From assembly GCF_003990445.1 (NCBI RefSeq), contig NZ_REEZ01000013.1, positions 56,956 to 120,955 on the forward strand: a stretch of DNA of 64,000 nucleotides, read 5' to 3'. A program made the translations under genes and the position numbers. The stretch is from Pararhodobacter zhoushanensis. GTDB lineage: Bacteria > Pseudomonadota > Alphaproteobacteria > Rhodobacterales > Rhodobacteraceae. Under the pieces are notes generated by a model. That model had not been told where the DNA came from. It did no database searches and saw only the letters and a program-made list of their open reading frames with translations. Position 1 is the first letter of the stretch, and each line of letters opens with the position of its first letter. Positions 8,228-16,754 of the stretch are shown here, piece by piece.

Positions 8228-8658
8228 GACTGCCTGATCCAGTCGAGAACCCGGACTTCTACGATCACCTCGTCGCCAAGCGCCTGTTGGCATGGGTGAT
8301 TGATCTTATCGTCACGCTGGGCCTGATGCTGGTTGTGCTGATCGGCACAGCGTTTCTGGCGATCTTCATCTTTCCGCTGGTCTGGAGCGCGATTGCCATC
8401 GCCTACCGCACGGTGATGCTGACGCGCTACGGCGCGACACTGGGGATGATGGTTGCCTCGGTCCAGTTGCGCCAGCTCAATGGTCGCACCCCAAGCCGTG
8501 AAATCGCACTGACGCATTCGATCCTGTATGCGCTGTCGATGGTATTCGTGTTGCCGCAGATCGGCTCGGTCGCGATGATGATGCTCACGCCCTATCGGCA
8601 GGGGTTGAATGACTGGATCTTGGGAACCACAATCATCAACAAATATATGGAAGACTGA
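8224..8658 (+). CDS. RDD family membrane protein
   Basis: 144 residues with three or four hydrophobic segments (about residues 24-60, 90-110 and 118-130). The RDD signature lies in AKRLLAWVIDLIVTLG, with the Arg and Asp at the start of the first membrane helix. Family members are small inner-membrane proteins of mostly unknown function, some linked to ion or solute transport. It is coupled by a 4-base overlap to the YbaK gene. Confidence 0.8.
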   Translation: MRLPDPVENPDFYDHLVAKRLLAWVIDLIVTLGLMLVVLIGTAFLAIFIFPLVWSAIAIAYRTVMLTRYGATLGMMVASVQLRQLNGRTPSREIALTHSILYALSMVFVLPQIGSVAMMMLTPYRQGLNDWILGTTIINKYMED

Positions 8659-8695
8659 TGTTCGCCAAAGCTTTGCGGAACCCTTGCACAAGCTC

Positions 8696-8724
8696 TTGGC
8701 GGATGGCGTTAGCCTTGTTACCTT
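8696..8724 (+). promoter_or_regulatory. Possible promoter of bpt
   Basis: TTGGCG (8696-8701), 17 bases, TACCTT (8719-8724), about 73 bases upstream of the bpt start, in the 138-base gap after the RDD gene. Only moderate matches. Confidence 0.3.
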
Positions 8725-8796
8725 GATGTCGCGCGGCAGCTGACATTGCCGCCATTTTGTTGATTTGCATGCCAGCCAGAAGGACGGGCGCCCATC

Positions 8797-9654
8797 ATGC
8801 GCCATACGCTGCCCATAGCGCCGCAGTTCTACGTCACGGCGCCGCAGCCCTGCCCTTATCTGGCCGGGCAAAGCGAGCGAAAGCTGTTCACGGCTCTGAC
8901 CGGGGATTCAGCGCGCGCGCTCAATGATACCTTGTCCAAACAGGGCTTCCGGCGCTCGCAGAATGTGCTCTATCGGCCTGCATGCTCGGAATGCGCCGCC
9001 TGCCTGTCGGCGCGCATTCGCGTTGCCGATTTCGAACCCTCGCGCAGCCAGCGCCGAAACCTCAAGCGCAACGGCCACCTGAACCGCGAGGCGACGAGCC
9101 CCTGGGCAACCGACGAACAGTTCAGCCTGTTCCGGCGCTATCTGGACAGCCGCCACGCCGATGGCGGCATGGCCGACATGGACATCTTCGAATTCGCCGC
9201 GATGATCGAGGAAACGCCGGTCCGCTCACGCGTTATCGAGTATACCGAGAAGCCCGAAAAGCCTGTGCCCGGCACCAAAGGCTCGGGTCGCACGCTGGCC
9301 GCTGTCTGTCTGACCGATGTGCTCGAAGACGGGTTGAGCCTGGTTTATTCCTTTTATGACCCCGACCGGATCAAGGACGGTCTGGGAACTTATATGATCC
9401 TCGACCATGTGACACTGGCCCGCCAGGTGGGCCTTCCTTACGTCTATCTGGGCTATTGGGTGCCCGGCAGCGTGAAGATGGCCTACAAGGCCAGCTTCGG
9501 CGCGCTTGAGGTTTACCGCGATGGCGAGTGGCGCGAACTGGGCGATCCGGCCGAATACGGCCGCCAGCCGCACCCGCTGTCTGTGCGCCCGATAACCGAG
9601 CAAGTCGCCGCGATTACCCTGCCCCCGACCGAGTCGAAAAACGGGCGCGGGTGA
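8797..9654 (+). CDS. bpt: Aspartate/glutamate leucyltransferase (bacterial N-end rule)
   Basis: Transfers leucine from Leu-tRNA to proteins with N-terminal Asp or Glu, creating an N-degron for ClpS/ClpAP. 285 residues, matching the ATE/Bpt family. It contains the N-terminal cysteine-rich part ([31 protein letters not shown]) and the C-terminal GNAT-like half with [37 protein letters not shown]. It is monocistronic as far as can be seen. With ssrA and sspB it forms a cluster of degradation-tag functions. Confidence 0.92.
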   Translation: MRHTLPIAPQFYVTAPQPCPYLAGQSERKLFTALTGDSARALNDTLSKQGFRRSQNVLYRPACSECAACLSARIRVADFEPSRSQRRNLKRNGHLNREATSPWATDEQFSLFRRYLDSRHADGGMADMDIFEFAAMIEETPVRSRVIEYTEKPEKPVPGTKGSGRTLAAVCLTDVLEDGLSLVYSFYDPDRIKDGLGTYMILDHVTLARQVGLPYVYLGYWVPGSVKMAYKASFGALEVYRDGEWRELGDPAEYGRQPHPLSVRPITEQVAAITLPPTESKNGRG

Positions 9655-9833
9655 CCGGACTCGTCAGGTTTGCGCCCGCCGATCCGCCCTGATTTCTGAA
9701 AATTGCGATATTCTGGCTTTGACGGCAATATTCGCAAAGAAAATCGCCCTTTTGCGACCGGAATCTCTGCCGTTCCCTGTTGACGCTGCTCTGCGGCGCA
9801 CGTAATGTCCGCTCGGAAGCGAAAGGATCAGCG

Positions 9834-9881
9834 ATGAACGCGGTACTTATCAGTTCTGGGGTTGGTAACGGATCGGTCTGA
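9834..9881 (+). CDS. ilvBN leader peptide (MNAVLISSGVGNGSV)
   Basis: A 15-codon frame with an AAGGA ribosome binding site 8 bases before the ATG. It carries Val, Leu and Ile codons in a row near its start (GTA CTT ATC) and two more Val codons (GTT, GTC) later. The stop TGA lies in the loop of a CGGTC-TGA-GACCG hairpin (9874-9886). A terminator hairpin follows 24 bases later, and acetolactate synthase genes come next. This is the arrangement of a branched-chain amino acid attenuator, in which ribosome stalling at Val/Leu/Ile codons permits read-through. Confidence 0.8.
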   Translation: MNAVLISSGVGNGSV

Positions 9882-9905
9882 GACCGGCACCGAACGACCC
9901 CCATG

Positions 9906-9928
9906 ACCCCCCTGACCGGGGGTTTTTT
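9906..9928 (+). terminator. Attenuator terminator of the ilvBN leader
   Basis: ACCCCC (9906-9911), a 6-base loop, GGGGGT (9918-9923), then a run of six T. An upstream copy of ACCCCC at 9897-9902 could compete for the same G tract. CGGTC at 9874-9878 can pair either with GACCG at 9882-9886 or with GACCG at 9914-9918. That provides alternative structures as needed for attenuation. Confidence 0.75.
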
Positions 9929-9986
9929 GTTGCCCAATTGGCTGGCCTGGGGCAAAGGCTGGCGCGAGATAGAGGTGGAGAAGATC

Positions 9987-11741
9987 ATGTCCCAGCAGAT
10001 GACCGGTGCGAAGATGGTCGTTCAGGCGCTCAAGGACCAGGGTGTCGAAGTGGTCTTCGGCTATCCCGGCGGCGCCGTGCTGCCGATTTATGATGAGCTG
10101 TTCCAACAGAACGAGATCCGCCACATCCTCGTGCGGCACGAACAGGGTGCTACGCATATGGCCGAAGGCTATGCGCGCTCGACCGGCAAGCCCGGCGTTG
10201 TTCTGGTGACCTCGGGGCCCGGCGCGACCAATGCGGTCACCGGCATGACCGACGCGCTGATGGACTCGATCCCGCTGGTCGTGCTGTCGGGTCAGGTGCC
10301 GACCTTCCTGATCGGCAATGACGCCTTCCAGGAAGCCGATACCGTTGGCATCACCCGCCCCTGTACCAAGCACAACTGGCTGGTCAAAGACCCCGACAAG
10401 CTGGCCGAGACGATCCATCAGGCGTTCCATGTCGCCACCACGGGCCGCCCCGGTCCGGTGCTGGTCGACATCCCCAAGGACGTCCAGTTCGCCGACGGCA
10501 CCTATACCCCGCCGCAAAAAGCCCGGATCTCGCATTATGCGCCCAAGGTGAAGGGCGATCTCGACGCGATCACCCAGCTGGTCGAGATGCTGGAAGTGGC
10601 CGAGCGCCCGGTGTTCTACACCGGCGGCGGCGTGATTAACTCAGGGCCAGCTGCCGGTCAGCTGCTGACCGAGCTGGCCGAGGCAACCGGAATTCCCGTC
10701 ACCTCGACCCTGATGGGTCTGGGGGCCTATCCGGCCAAGGGCAAGATGTGGATCGGCATGCTGGGCATGCACGGTCTCTATGAAGCCAACATGGCGATGC
10801 ATGATTGCGACCTGATGGTGAACATCGGCGCGCGCTTTGACGACAGGATCACCGGGCGGGTCAACGCGTTCAGCCCCGGCTCGCGCAAGGTGCATATCGA
10901 CATCGACCCGTCGTCGGTCAACAAGGTGATCCGCGTCGATCTGCCGATCATCGGCGATGTCGGTCATGTTCTGGAAGATCTGCTGAAGATCTGGAAATCG
11001 CGCGGTCGCAAGACCAACTCGCCGGCGCTGGCGGCGTGGTGGAAACAGATCGAGGAATGGCGCAAGGTCAATTGTCTGGCCTATCGACAGGAAGGCCCGA
11101 TCATCAAGCCGCAATACGCGCTGCAACGGCTCGAAGCGCTGACCCGCGACTATGACCGCTACATCACCACCGAGGTGGGCCAGCACCAGATGTGGGCCGC
11201 GCAATACCTGAACTTCGACGGCCCGAACCGTTGGATGACTTCCGGCGGTCTGGGCACGATGGGCTATGGCCTGCCCGCCTCGATCGGCGTGCAGGTCGCG
11301 CATCCCGAAGCGCTGGTGATCAACGTCGCCGGTGAGGCCTCGTGGCTGATGAACATGCAGGAGATGGGCACGGCCGTTCAGTTCCGCGCCCCGGTCAAGC
11401 AGTTCATCCTGAACAACGAACGTCTGGGGATGGTCCGCCAATGGCAGCAACTGCTGCACGGCGAGCGCTATTCGCAATCGTGGTCCGAAAGCCTGCCTGA
11501 CTTCGTCAAGCTGGCCGAGGCCTTTGGCTGCAAGGGCATCCGCGTCGACCACCCCGACGATCTGGACGAGGCGATCAAGGAAATGCTGGCCTATGACGGG
11601 CCGGTGATCATGGATTGCATGGTTGAAAAGCACGAGAACTGCCTGCCGATGATCCCCTCGGGCAATGCGCATAACGAGATGCTGCTGCCCGACGGCGATG
11701 TCGGCAATGCCATCCAGGGTGCCGGCGGCGCGCTGGTCTGA
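9987..11741 (+). CDS. ilvB: Acetolactate synthase large (catalytic) subunit
   Basis: ThDP-dependent first common step of valine, leucine and isoleucine synthesis. 584 residues: PYR domain with [15 protein letters not shown] and the catalytic Glu region ([17 protein letters not shown]), a central FAD-binding domain, and a C-terminal PP domain with the sequence [22 protein letters not shown]...M-N-M stretch replaces the usual GDGSFxMN, so the first ligand motif is GEAS rather than GDGS. The start at 9987 follows GGTGGAG. An in-frame extension back to 9903 would run through the attenuator terminator and is not credible. ilvN follows after 104 bases. Confidence 0.95.
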   Translation: MSQQMTGAKMVVQALKDQGVEVVFGYPGGAVLPIYDELFQQNEIRHILVRHEQGATHMAEGYARSTGKPGVVLVTSGPGATNAVTGMTDALMDSIPLVVLSGQVPTFLIGNDAFQEADTVGITRPCTKHNWLVKDPDKLAETIHQAFHVATTGRPGPVLVDIPKDVQFADGTYTPPQKARISHYAPKVKGDLDAITQLVEMLEVAERPVFYTGGGVINSGPAAGQLLTELAEATGIPVTSTLMGLGAYPAKGKMWIGMLGMHGLYEANMAMHDCDLMVNIGARFDDRITGRVNAFSPGSRKVHIDIDPSSVNKVIRVDLPIIGDVGHVLEDLLKIWKSRGRKTNSPALAAWWKQIEEWRKVNCLAYRQEGPIIKPQYALQRLEALTRDYDRYITTEVGQHQMWAAQYLNFDGPNRWMTSGGLGTMGYGLPASIGVQVAHPEALVINVAGEASWLMNMQEMGTAVQFRAPVKQFILNNERLGMVRQWQQLLHGERYSQSWSESLPDFVKLAEAFGCKGIRVDHPDDLDEAIKEMLAYDGPVIMDCMVEKHENCLPMIPSGNAHNEMLLPDGDVGNAIQGAGGALV

Positions 11742-11845
11742 GGCTGGGCCAAGGGGTCGGCGCGGGAGACCGCGCTGACCTGCTCGACGTCAAACATCTA
11801 TCAGGCGCGGCTGATCTGCCCGCCGCACAGAGTGAAGGGTTCCCC

Positions 11846-12406
11846 ATGTCCCCGCTACACATCTCGCAAGGCTCGTCCAAGCATTCCGCCTATGAACTCC
11901 GCGATCCCTATGCCGAAGTGATCGAAAGCCACACGCTGGCCGTCATCGTCGATAACGAACCCGGCGTTCTGGCGCGGGTGATCGGGCTGTTTTCCGGGCG
12001 CGGTTACAACATCGAAAGCCTCACCGTCGCCGAAACCGACCACAAGGGCCACCGTTCGCGCATCACCATCGTCACGACTGGTACGCCGCAGGTCATCGAC
12101 CAGATCAAGGCGCAGCTGGGCCGGATTGTCCCGGTACACGAGGTCCACGACCTGACGGTCGAAGGGTCGGCGGTCGAGCGGGAGCTGGCGCTGCTGAAAG
12201 TGTCGGGCAAGGGCGATGCGCGCATCGAGGCGCTGCGTCTGGCCGAGATTTTCCGCGCCAATGTCGTTGATTCCACACTGGAAAGCTTCGTGTTCGAGAT
12301 GACCGGCGCGCCGTCCAAGATCGACGCCTTCGCCGAATTGATGCGCCCGCTGGGCCTGAGCGAAATCGCCCGCACCGGCGTGGCGGCTTTGGCGCGCGGA
12401 GCCTGA
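11846..12406 (+). CDS. ilvN: Acetolactate synthase small (regulatory) subunit
   Basis: Regulatory partner of IlvB that confers feedback inhibition by valine. 186 residues. The N-terminal ACT domain (about residues 30-105) has HTLAVIVDNEPGVLARVIGLFSGRGYNIESL, here described by its key GVLARV and RGYNIESL parts. A second C-terminal ACT-like domain runs to the end (SEIARTGVAALARG). A ribosome binding site (GAAGGG) precedes the ATG. The gene stop TGA is directly abutted by the next start. Confidence 0.94.
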   Translation: MSPLHISQGSSKHSAYELRDPYAEVIESHTLAVIVDNEPGVLARVIGLFSGRGYNIESLTVAETDHKGHRSRITIVTTGTPQVIDQIKAQLGRIVPVHEVHDLTVEGSAVERELALLKVSGKGDARIEALRLAEIFRANVVDSTLESFVFEMTGAPSKIDAFAELMRPLGLSEIARTGVAALARGA

Positions 12407-13057
12407 ATGGCCCCGACGCTGGCCCCGTTGACGCGGATCGCAGGCCATGACGTGCTTTTCGTCATGGCCGCCCGCGCCGAATACGGGCCTGCGCTGCAAG
12501 CGCGCATTACGCCGCTGATCACCGGCGTCGGGCCGGTTGAGGCTGCGGTTGTCACCGCCTCGGCGCTCACCCGGCTGGCGATTGCCGGAACGCTGCCCGA
12601 TCTGGTGGTGTCGCTCGGCTCAGCCGGTTCCGCGCGGCTCGATCACTGTGGTCTGTATCAGGCCAGTCACGTCGCGTGGCGCGACATCGACGCGTCGCCC
12701 TTGGGGTTCGCCAAGGGCACCGTGCCCTTCCTTGATCTGCCCGAGACCATCGCCCTGCCCCATACCCTGCCCGGCGTCGCCACGGCGACCCTGTCCACCG
12801 GCGGCAATATCGTCACGGGTGCGGCCTATGACAGCATCGCGCAGGATATGGTGGATATGGAAACTTACGCCGTCTTGCGCGCCTGCATGCAGGCGAATGT
12901 TCCACTGATCGCGCTGCGCGGGATCTCGGACGGCAAGGCGGATCTGACCGGCCTGCACGACTGGACCGAGTATCTGCACATCATCGACGAAAAACTGGCA
13001 AGCGCGCTGGACCCGTTGGCCAGCGCGCTTGAGGATGGTCTGCTGCGTCAGATGTGA
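12407..13057 (+). CDS. 5'-methylthioadenosine/S-adenosylhomocysteine nucleosidase-like protein
   Basis: Phosphorylase-superfamily nucleosidase, 216 residues. The N-terminal acidic residue region (VMAARAEYGPAL), the substrate loop VDMETYAVLRAC and the C-terminal RGISDGKADL with the catalytic Asp are all recognisable. It would cleave MTA or SAH in the activated-methyl cycle. It starts on the base after the ilvN stop, with no gap, so it is probably translated by coupling. Its last 10 bases overlap the convergent lpdA gene. It is shorter than Escherichia coli MtnN (232 residues) and the substrate remains to be shown. Confidence 0.75.
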   Translation: MAPTLAPLTRIAGHDVLFVMAARAEYGPALQARITPLITGVGPVEAAVVTASALTRLAIAGTLPDLVVSLGSAGSARLDHCGLYQASHVAWRDIDASPLGFAKGTVPFLDLPETIALPHTLPGVATATLSTGGNIVTGAAYDSIAQDMVDMETYAVLRACMQANVPLIALRGISDGKADLTGLHDWTEYLHIIDEKLASALDPLASALEDGLLRQM

Positions 13058-14442
13058 ATCGCGCGGCCGTAGGCTTCCAGCACGCTTTCGTGCATCATCT
13101 CGCTCAGCGTCGGATGCGGGAAGACCGTGTTCATCAGGTCTTCCTCGGTCGTTTCCAGAGTCCGGCCGATCACATAGCCCTGGATCAGCTCGGTCACTTC
13201 CGCACCGATCATATGCGCGCCCAGCAACTCGCCGGTCTTGGCGTCGAAGACGGTTTTCACAAAACCCTCGGCCTCGCCCAGAGCAACCGCCTTGCCGTTG
13301 CCGATGAACGGGAAGCGCCCGACCTTCAGCTCATAGCCCGCCTCTTTCGCCTTGGCTTCGGTCAGTCCGACCGAGGCGACTTGCGGATGGCAATAGGTGC
13401 AGCCGGCAATCGAGTTCGGCTTGATCGCATGCGGATGCCCGCCCCCGATCAGCTCGGCGACCATCACACCCTCATGGCTGGCCTTGTGCGCAAGCCATGG
13501 CGCCCCGGCGATGTCACCGATGGCAAAGATCCCCTCAACCCCGGTGCGGCAGAATTCGTCGGTCACCACATGGGTGCGGTCGACCTTGATGCCCAGCTCT
13601 TCCAGACCCAGACCTTCGACATTGCCGACAATGCCGACGGCGGAGATCACCGTGTCGAAATCTTCGGTCGTGGTCTTGCCACCGGCTTCCAGATGCGCGG
13701 TAACCTTGCCTTTAGAGCGGTCGAGTTTCTTGACCGTGGTCTTCTCACGGATCACCATGCCTTGCTTGGTGAATTGCTTCTTGGCGAAGGCCGAGACCTC
13801 GGCATCCTCGACCGGCAGCACACGGTCCATGACCTCAACCACCGTGGTCTTGGCGCCCAGCGTGTTGAAGAAGCTGGCAAATTCGATACCGATCGCGCCC
13901 GAGCCGATGACCAGCAGGTTCTTGGGCATCCGCTTGGGCACCAGCGCGTCGCGGTAGGTCCAGACCAGATCTCCGTCGCCTTCTAGCCCCGGCAATTCGC
14001 GCGCCCGCGCGCCGGTGGCCAGAATGATGTTCTTTGCCGTCAGCTCCTGCATCCCGGACTGCGTCTTGACCGAGACCTTGCCCTTGGCCGGAATGCTGGC
14101 CGCGCCCATGACGACCTCGACCTTGTTCTTCTTGAGCAGGTGCTTGACCCCGCCCTCCATCTGCTTGGCAACCCCGCGCGAGCGTTTCACCACCGCGTCC
14201 AGATCATAGCCGATCTTGTCAGCGCTCAGGCCATAGTCCTTGGCCCGCTCCATCAGATGAAAGACCTCGGCCGAGCGCAGCAGCGCCTTGGTCGGAATGC
14301 AGCCCCAGTTCAGGCAAATCCCGCCCAGGTTCTCGCGCTCGACGATGGCGACTTTCTTGCCCAGCTGTGCGGCGCGGATCGCGGCCACATAGCCACCGGG
14401 ACCGGCGCCGATAACGACGACGTCAAAGCTCTGATCTGCCAT
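13048..14442 (-). CDS. lpdA: Dihydrolipoyl dehydrogenase
   Basis: E3 subunit of 2-oxoacid dehydrogenase complexes; FAD- and NAD-dependent disulfide oxidoreductase. 464 residues. FAD motif VVIGAGPGGYVAAIRAAQLG at the N-terminus, the redox-active disulfide Cys43/Cys48 in GGICLNWGCIPTK, an NAD motif LVIGSGAIGIEFASFF around residue 180, and the C-terminal HPTLSEMMHESVLEA. The ribosome binding site is GGGAGG. It stands without E1/E2 genes nearby in this window, so which complex it serves is not shown. An 18-base palindrome overlaps its presumed promoter. Confidence 0.95.
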   Translation of the reverse strand: MADQSFDVVVIGAGPGGYVAAIRAAQLGKKVAIVERENLGGICLNWGCIPTKALLRSAEVFHLMERAKDYGLSADKIGYDLDAVVKRSRGVAKQMEGGVKHLLKKNKVEVVMGAASIPAKGKVSVKTQSGMQELTAKNIILATGARARELPGLEGDGDLVWTYRDALVPKRMPKNLLVIGSGAIGIEFASFFNTLGAKTTVVEVMDRVLPVEDAEVSAFAKKQFTKQGMVIREKTTVKKLDRSKGKVTAHLEAGGKTTTEDFDTVISAVGIVGNVEGLGLEELGIKVDRTHVVTDEFCRTGVEGIFAIGDIAGAPWLAHKASHEGVMVAELIGGGHPHAIKPNSIAGCTYCHPQVASVGLTEAKAKEAGYELKVGRFPFIGNGKAVALGEAEGFVKTVFDAKTGELLGAHMIGAEVTELIQGYVIGRTLETTEEDLMNTVFPHPTLSEMMHESVLEAYGRAIHI

Positions 14443-14459
14443 GGAGACCTCCCACTGAA

Positions 14460-14481
14460 AATATAGTTGAGCACTAAACTA
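14460..14481 (-). promoter_or_regulatory. Palindromic operator over the lpdA promoter
   Basis: TAGTTGAG-CA-CTAAACTA (14464-14481) is an 18-base palindrome with one mismatch. On the minus strand a possible -10 TATATT lies at 14465-14460, just before the lpdA ribosome binding site, so the palindrome falls between -35 and -10. This is typical of a repressor site (MarR or similar). No regulator gene lies adjacent. Confidence 0.45.
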
Positions 14482-14530
14482 CTTTTGACCGAAAGGCAAT
14501 CACCCAGCCTTTGCGTCCCGGCTCAGCGGC

Positions 14531-15109
14531 TCATCCGCCCAGCGAGCGCACGATTTCACCATAACCACCGTTCTCAAGGAAGGCGATTTCATCAGGCGAG
14601 CTTTCACGGCTCAGCGCTTCATTGCGGAAGGGAAAGCGGCGGAACTTGCGAATGATGTCGCGGTGCGCGCAAGCATGGACCACGTTGCTGGCGCCGGTTT
14701 CGGGCAGTCGCGAGATCATCAGCGCAACCGCGCGATCCTGATCGAACGAGCTTTCAGAATGCATCAGCGGCAGGTAGAAAAACTGCCGCACCGGCTCGTC
14801 GATGCGCAGATCGGCCTTGTTCTGCCAGGCGTAATGCGCGACCCGGCGCGCGCGCTTGTCTGTGGCAAAGGCCTTGGCCTGACCACGGAACATGTTGCGC
14901 GGGAACTGATCGGTCAGCAGCAGATAGGCCAGAATACCCTCAGGGCACGACATCCACTCAATCAGCGCCCCGGCGTTGGCCTTGTCCCAGTCCCCCTCGA
15001 ACTGATCGCGGATTTCGGCATCCAACGCCTCGCCGCCCGCATACCAACCCTCGGGGCCAAGATCGTTCCAGTAGTGCAGAATGGCGTCGGCGCGGGGGCT
15101 GGTTGTCAT
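14531..15109 (-). CDS. DUF924 family protein
   Basis: 192 residues, matching the DUF924 family of unknown function. Recognisable parts are ILHYWNDLGPEGWYAGGEALD at the N-terminus, LLTDQFPRNMFRG, RRVAHYAW and FFYLPLMHSE. These proteins have a tetratricopeptide-like all-helical fold. A ribosome binding site (AAAGGAGA) precedes the ATG. It lies between lpdA and an MFS gene on the same strand. I do not assign a function. Confidence 0.8.
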   Translation of the reverse strand: MTTSPRADAILHYWNDLGPEGWYAGGEALDAEIRDQFEGDWDKANAGALIEWMSCPEGILAYLLLTDQFPRNMFRGQAKAFATDKRARRVAHYAWQNKADLRIDEPVRQFFYLPLMHSESSFDQDRAVALMISRLPETGASNVVHACAHRDIIRKFRRFPFRNEALSRESSPDEIAFLENGGYGEIVRSLGG

Positions 15110-15174
15110 AGCGGTCTCCTTTCCCTCAAGCCTGCGACGGGTGCAGCGGGTGGGTCAACCCCCACCCGCCCGGC

Positions 15175-16416
15175 TCAGCTGGATTCCGCGTCGTTTTCAT
15201 GCCGTTCGAGCGCTGCCTCAACCGTGACCGCCGAAGCGGTCGGCGACAAGGCAGTGTAGGTACTGCTCGCATCCGGCGTGACCCGGCGCTGCGTCATCCG
15301 CCAGGCGGCATAGCTTGCCAGCACGGCGAAAATGATCGCCATGAACAGGAAGAACCCCGAGGGCCCGATCGCGCCCATCATCCAGCCGGTGATGATCGGC
15401 CCGGAGATCGCCCCCAACCCGTTGATGAACATCAACCCGGCCGATGCCGAGGCCATGTCGGATTTATCCAGATAGTCGTTCACGTATGCCAGCAGCAGCG
15501 AATAGAGCGGGTTGGAAATCCCGCCCATCAGCACGCCGACGACCAGCAAGAACAGGTACGGCACGTCGATCACAACCGGCACCGTCAGCACAACAGCCCC
15601 GGCGGCAGACAGCCCCAGGATCAGCTTGCGGCGGTCCATGCGGTCGCTCAACCAGCCGATGGGGAATTGCAGCACCAGCCCGCCGACATAGATCGAGGCA
15701 ACAAAAACCGATAGGTCGCGGATGTTCAGCTCGGCCTGCGTGCCCCAGACAGCCGCCATGCCGAACTGCGCCGAAAACACCCCGCCCAGCAGGAACATGC
15801 CCACGCAGCCCAGCGGCGAGGCGCTGTAAAGTTGCTTGAAGTTCAGCGGCTTGGTCGACTCAAACGCCGGTGCGGGGGAAATCGCCAGCAGGATCGGCGT
15901 GAACGCCAGCGACACCAGCACCGAGGGAATGACAAACAGGATATAGCCCGACGGGTCGGCGAAGTTCAGCAAGACCTGCGCGGCGATGATGCCGATCATC
16001 TGCACGATCAGGTAAAGCGACAGCGCCTGCCCGCGCGTCTCGTTGGTCGAGGCGTTGTTCAGCCAGCTTTCAGCGGTGATATAGACGCCCGAGAACGAGA
16101 ACCCGATCAGCACGCGCATCAGCGTCCAGGCCATCCAGTCTGGCACGGCGGCGTACAGGATCAGCACGGCCGAGATCATCGACCCCAACGCAGCAAACAC
16201 CCGCACATGCCCGACGCGCCGAATCATCTCGGGCGCAAGGCGCGAGCCGAACAGAAACCCAAGGAAATAAGCCGACATCACGATCGACATTTGCGTCGTG
16301 GTGAAATGCTCTATGGCGCCCCGGATACCCAGCAACGTGCCCTGCATGCCGTTGCCGAGCATGAGCAACATGAGACCCAGCAGCAGCGCCCAGGTGGAGG
16401 AAAATACTTTAATCAT
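15175..16416 (-). CDS. MFS transporter (YcaD-like)
   Basis: Inner-membrane major facilitator permease, 413 residues with twelve predicted membrane segments. The loop between helices 2 and 3 reads GSRLAPEMIRRVGHVRVFA, and the second half repeats a similar loop (GWLSDRMDRRKLILG), both typical of the superfamily. ITAESWLNN after helix 4 is characteristic of the YcaD/TsgA-like subgroup with unknown substrates. The last 40 residues are a hydrophilic tail. It diverges from uvrA. Confidence 0.85.
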   Translation of the reverse strand: MIKVFSSTWALLLGLMLLMLGNGMQGTLLGIRGAIEHFTTTQMSIVMSAYFLGFLFGSRLAPEMIRRVGHVRVFAALGSMISAVLILYAAVPDWMAWTLMRVLIGFSFSGVYITAESWLNNASTNETRGQALSLYLIVQMIGIIAAQVLLNFADPSGYILFVIPSVLVSLAFTPILLAISPAPAFESTKPLNFKQLYSASPLGCVGMFLLGGVFSAQFGMAAVWGTQAELNIRDLSVFVASIYVGGLVLQFPIGWLSDRMDRRKLILGLSAAGAVVLTVPVVIDVPYLFLLVVGVLMGGISNPLYSLLLAYVNDYLDKSDMASASAGLMFINGLGAISGPIITGWMMGAIGPSGFFLFMAIIFAVLASYAAWRMTQRRVTPDASSTYTALSPTASAVTVEAALERHENDAESS

Positions 16417-16754
16417 CGGGTCATTCCGCTTTGGTCGGCCATTCGGGCGTGACCTAACACGTACCCGGCTTGGGGAGGTTGCGAAAGCGGCATGTTCGTG
16501 TCGGAATAAGCCGTTTGCCGCTCATTCGATAAAACCTGTCAGCATGGCGCTGCACCTGCGCGCGGGACCGGTCAGCGAAAGGCCGGTTGACCGCCCGACC
16601 GGCCGCACGATTTCACGCCGATCGACTTGCGGCATCGCAGCATGAATTTGCTGCCGCAGCGATGGTTTACCTTTTGTTCTTACTTTCGCATTGGAGACTC
16701 GAGACAAACGCACTATGTTCAGCGCCAAAGGGCCTTTCGCGCCGGGTGAGAGAT
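16417..16754. other. Intergenic region between the MFS gene and uvrA
   Basis: 338 bases with no credible gene. It should hold divergent promoters for the MFS gene and uvrA. I searched for an alphaproteobacterial SOS box (GTTC-N7-GTTC). Single GTTC sequences occur at 16676-16679 and 16717-16720, but none has a correctly spaced partner. Confidence 0.5.

Noticed and set aside
9903-9986. N-terminal extension of ilvB by 28 codons
   Set aside because: It would place the start inside the attenuator terminator. The ATG at 9987 has a proper ribosome binding site and begins the conserved domain.
16660-16740. SOS (LexA) box upstream of uvrA
   Set aside because: Single GTTC sequences occur, but none is followed by GTTC after seven bases.
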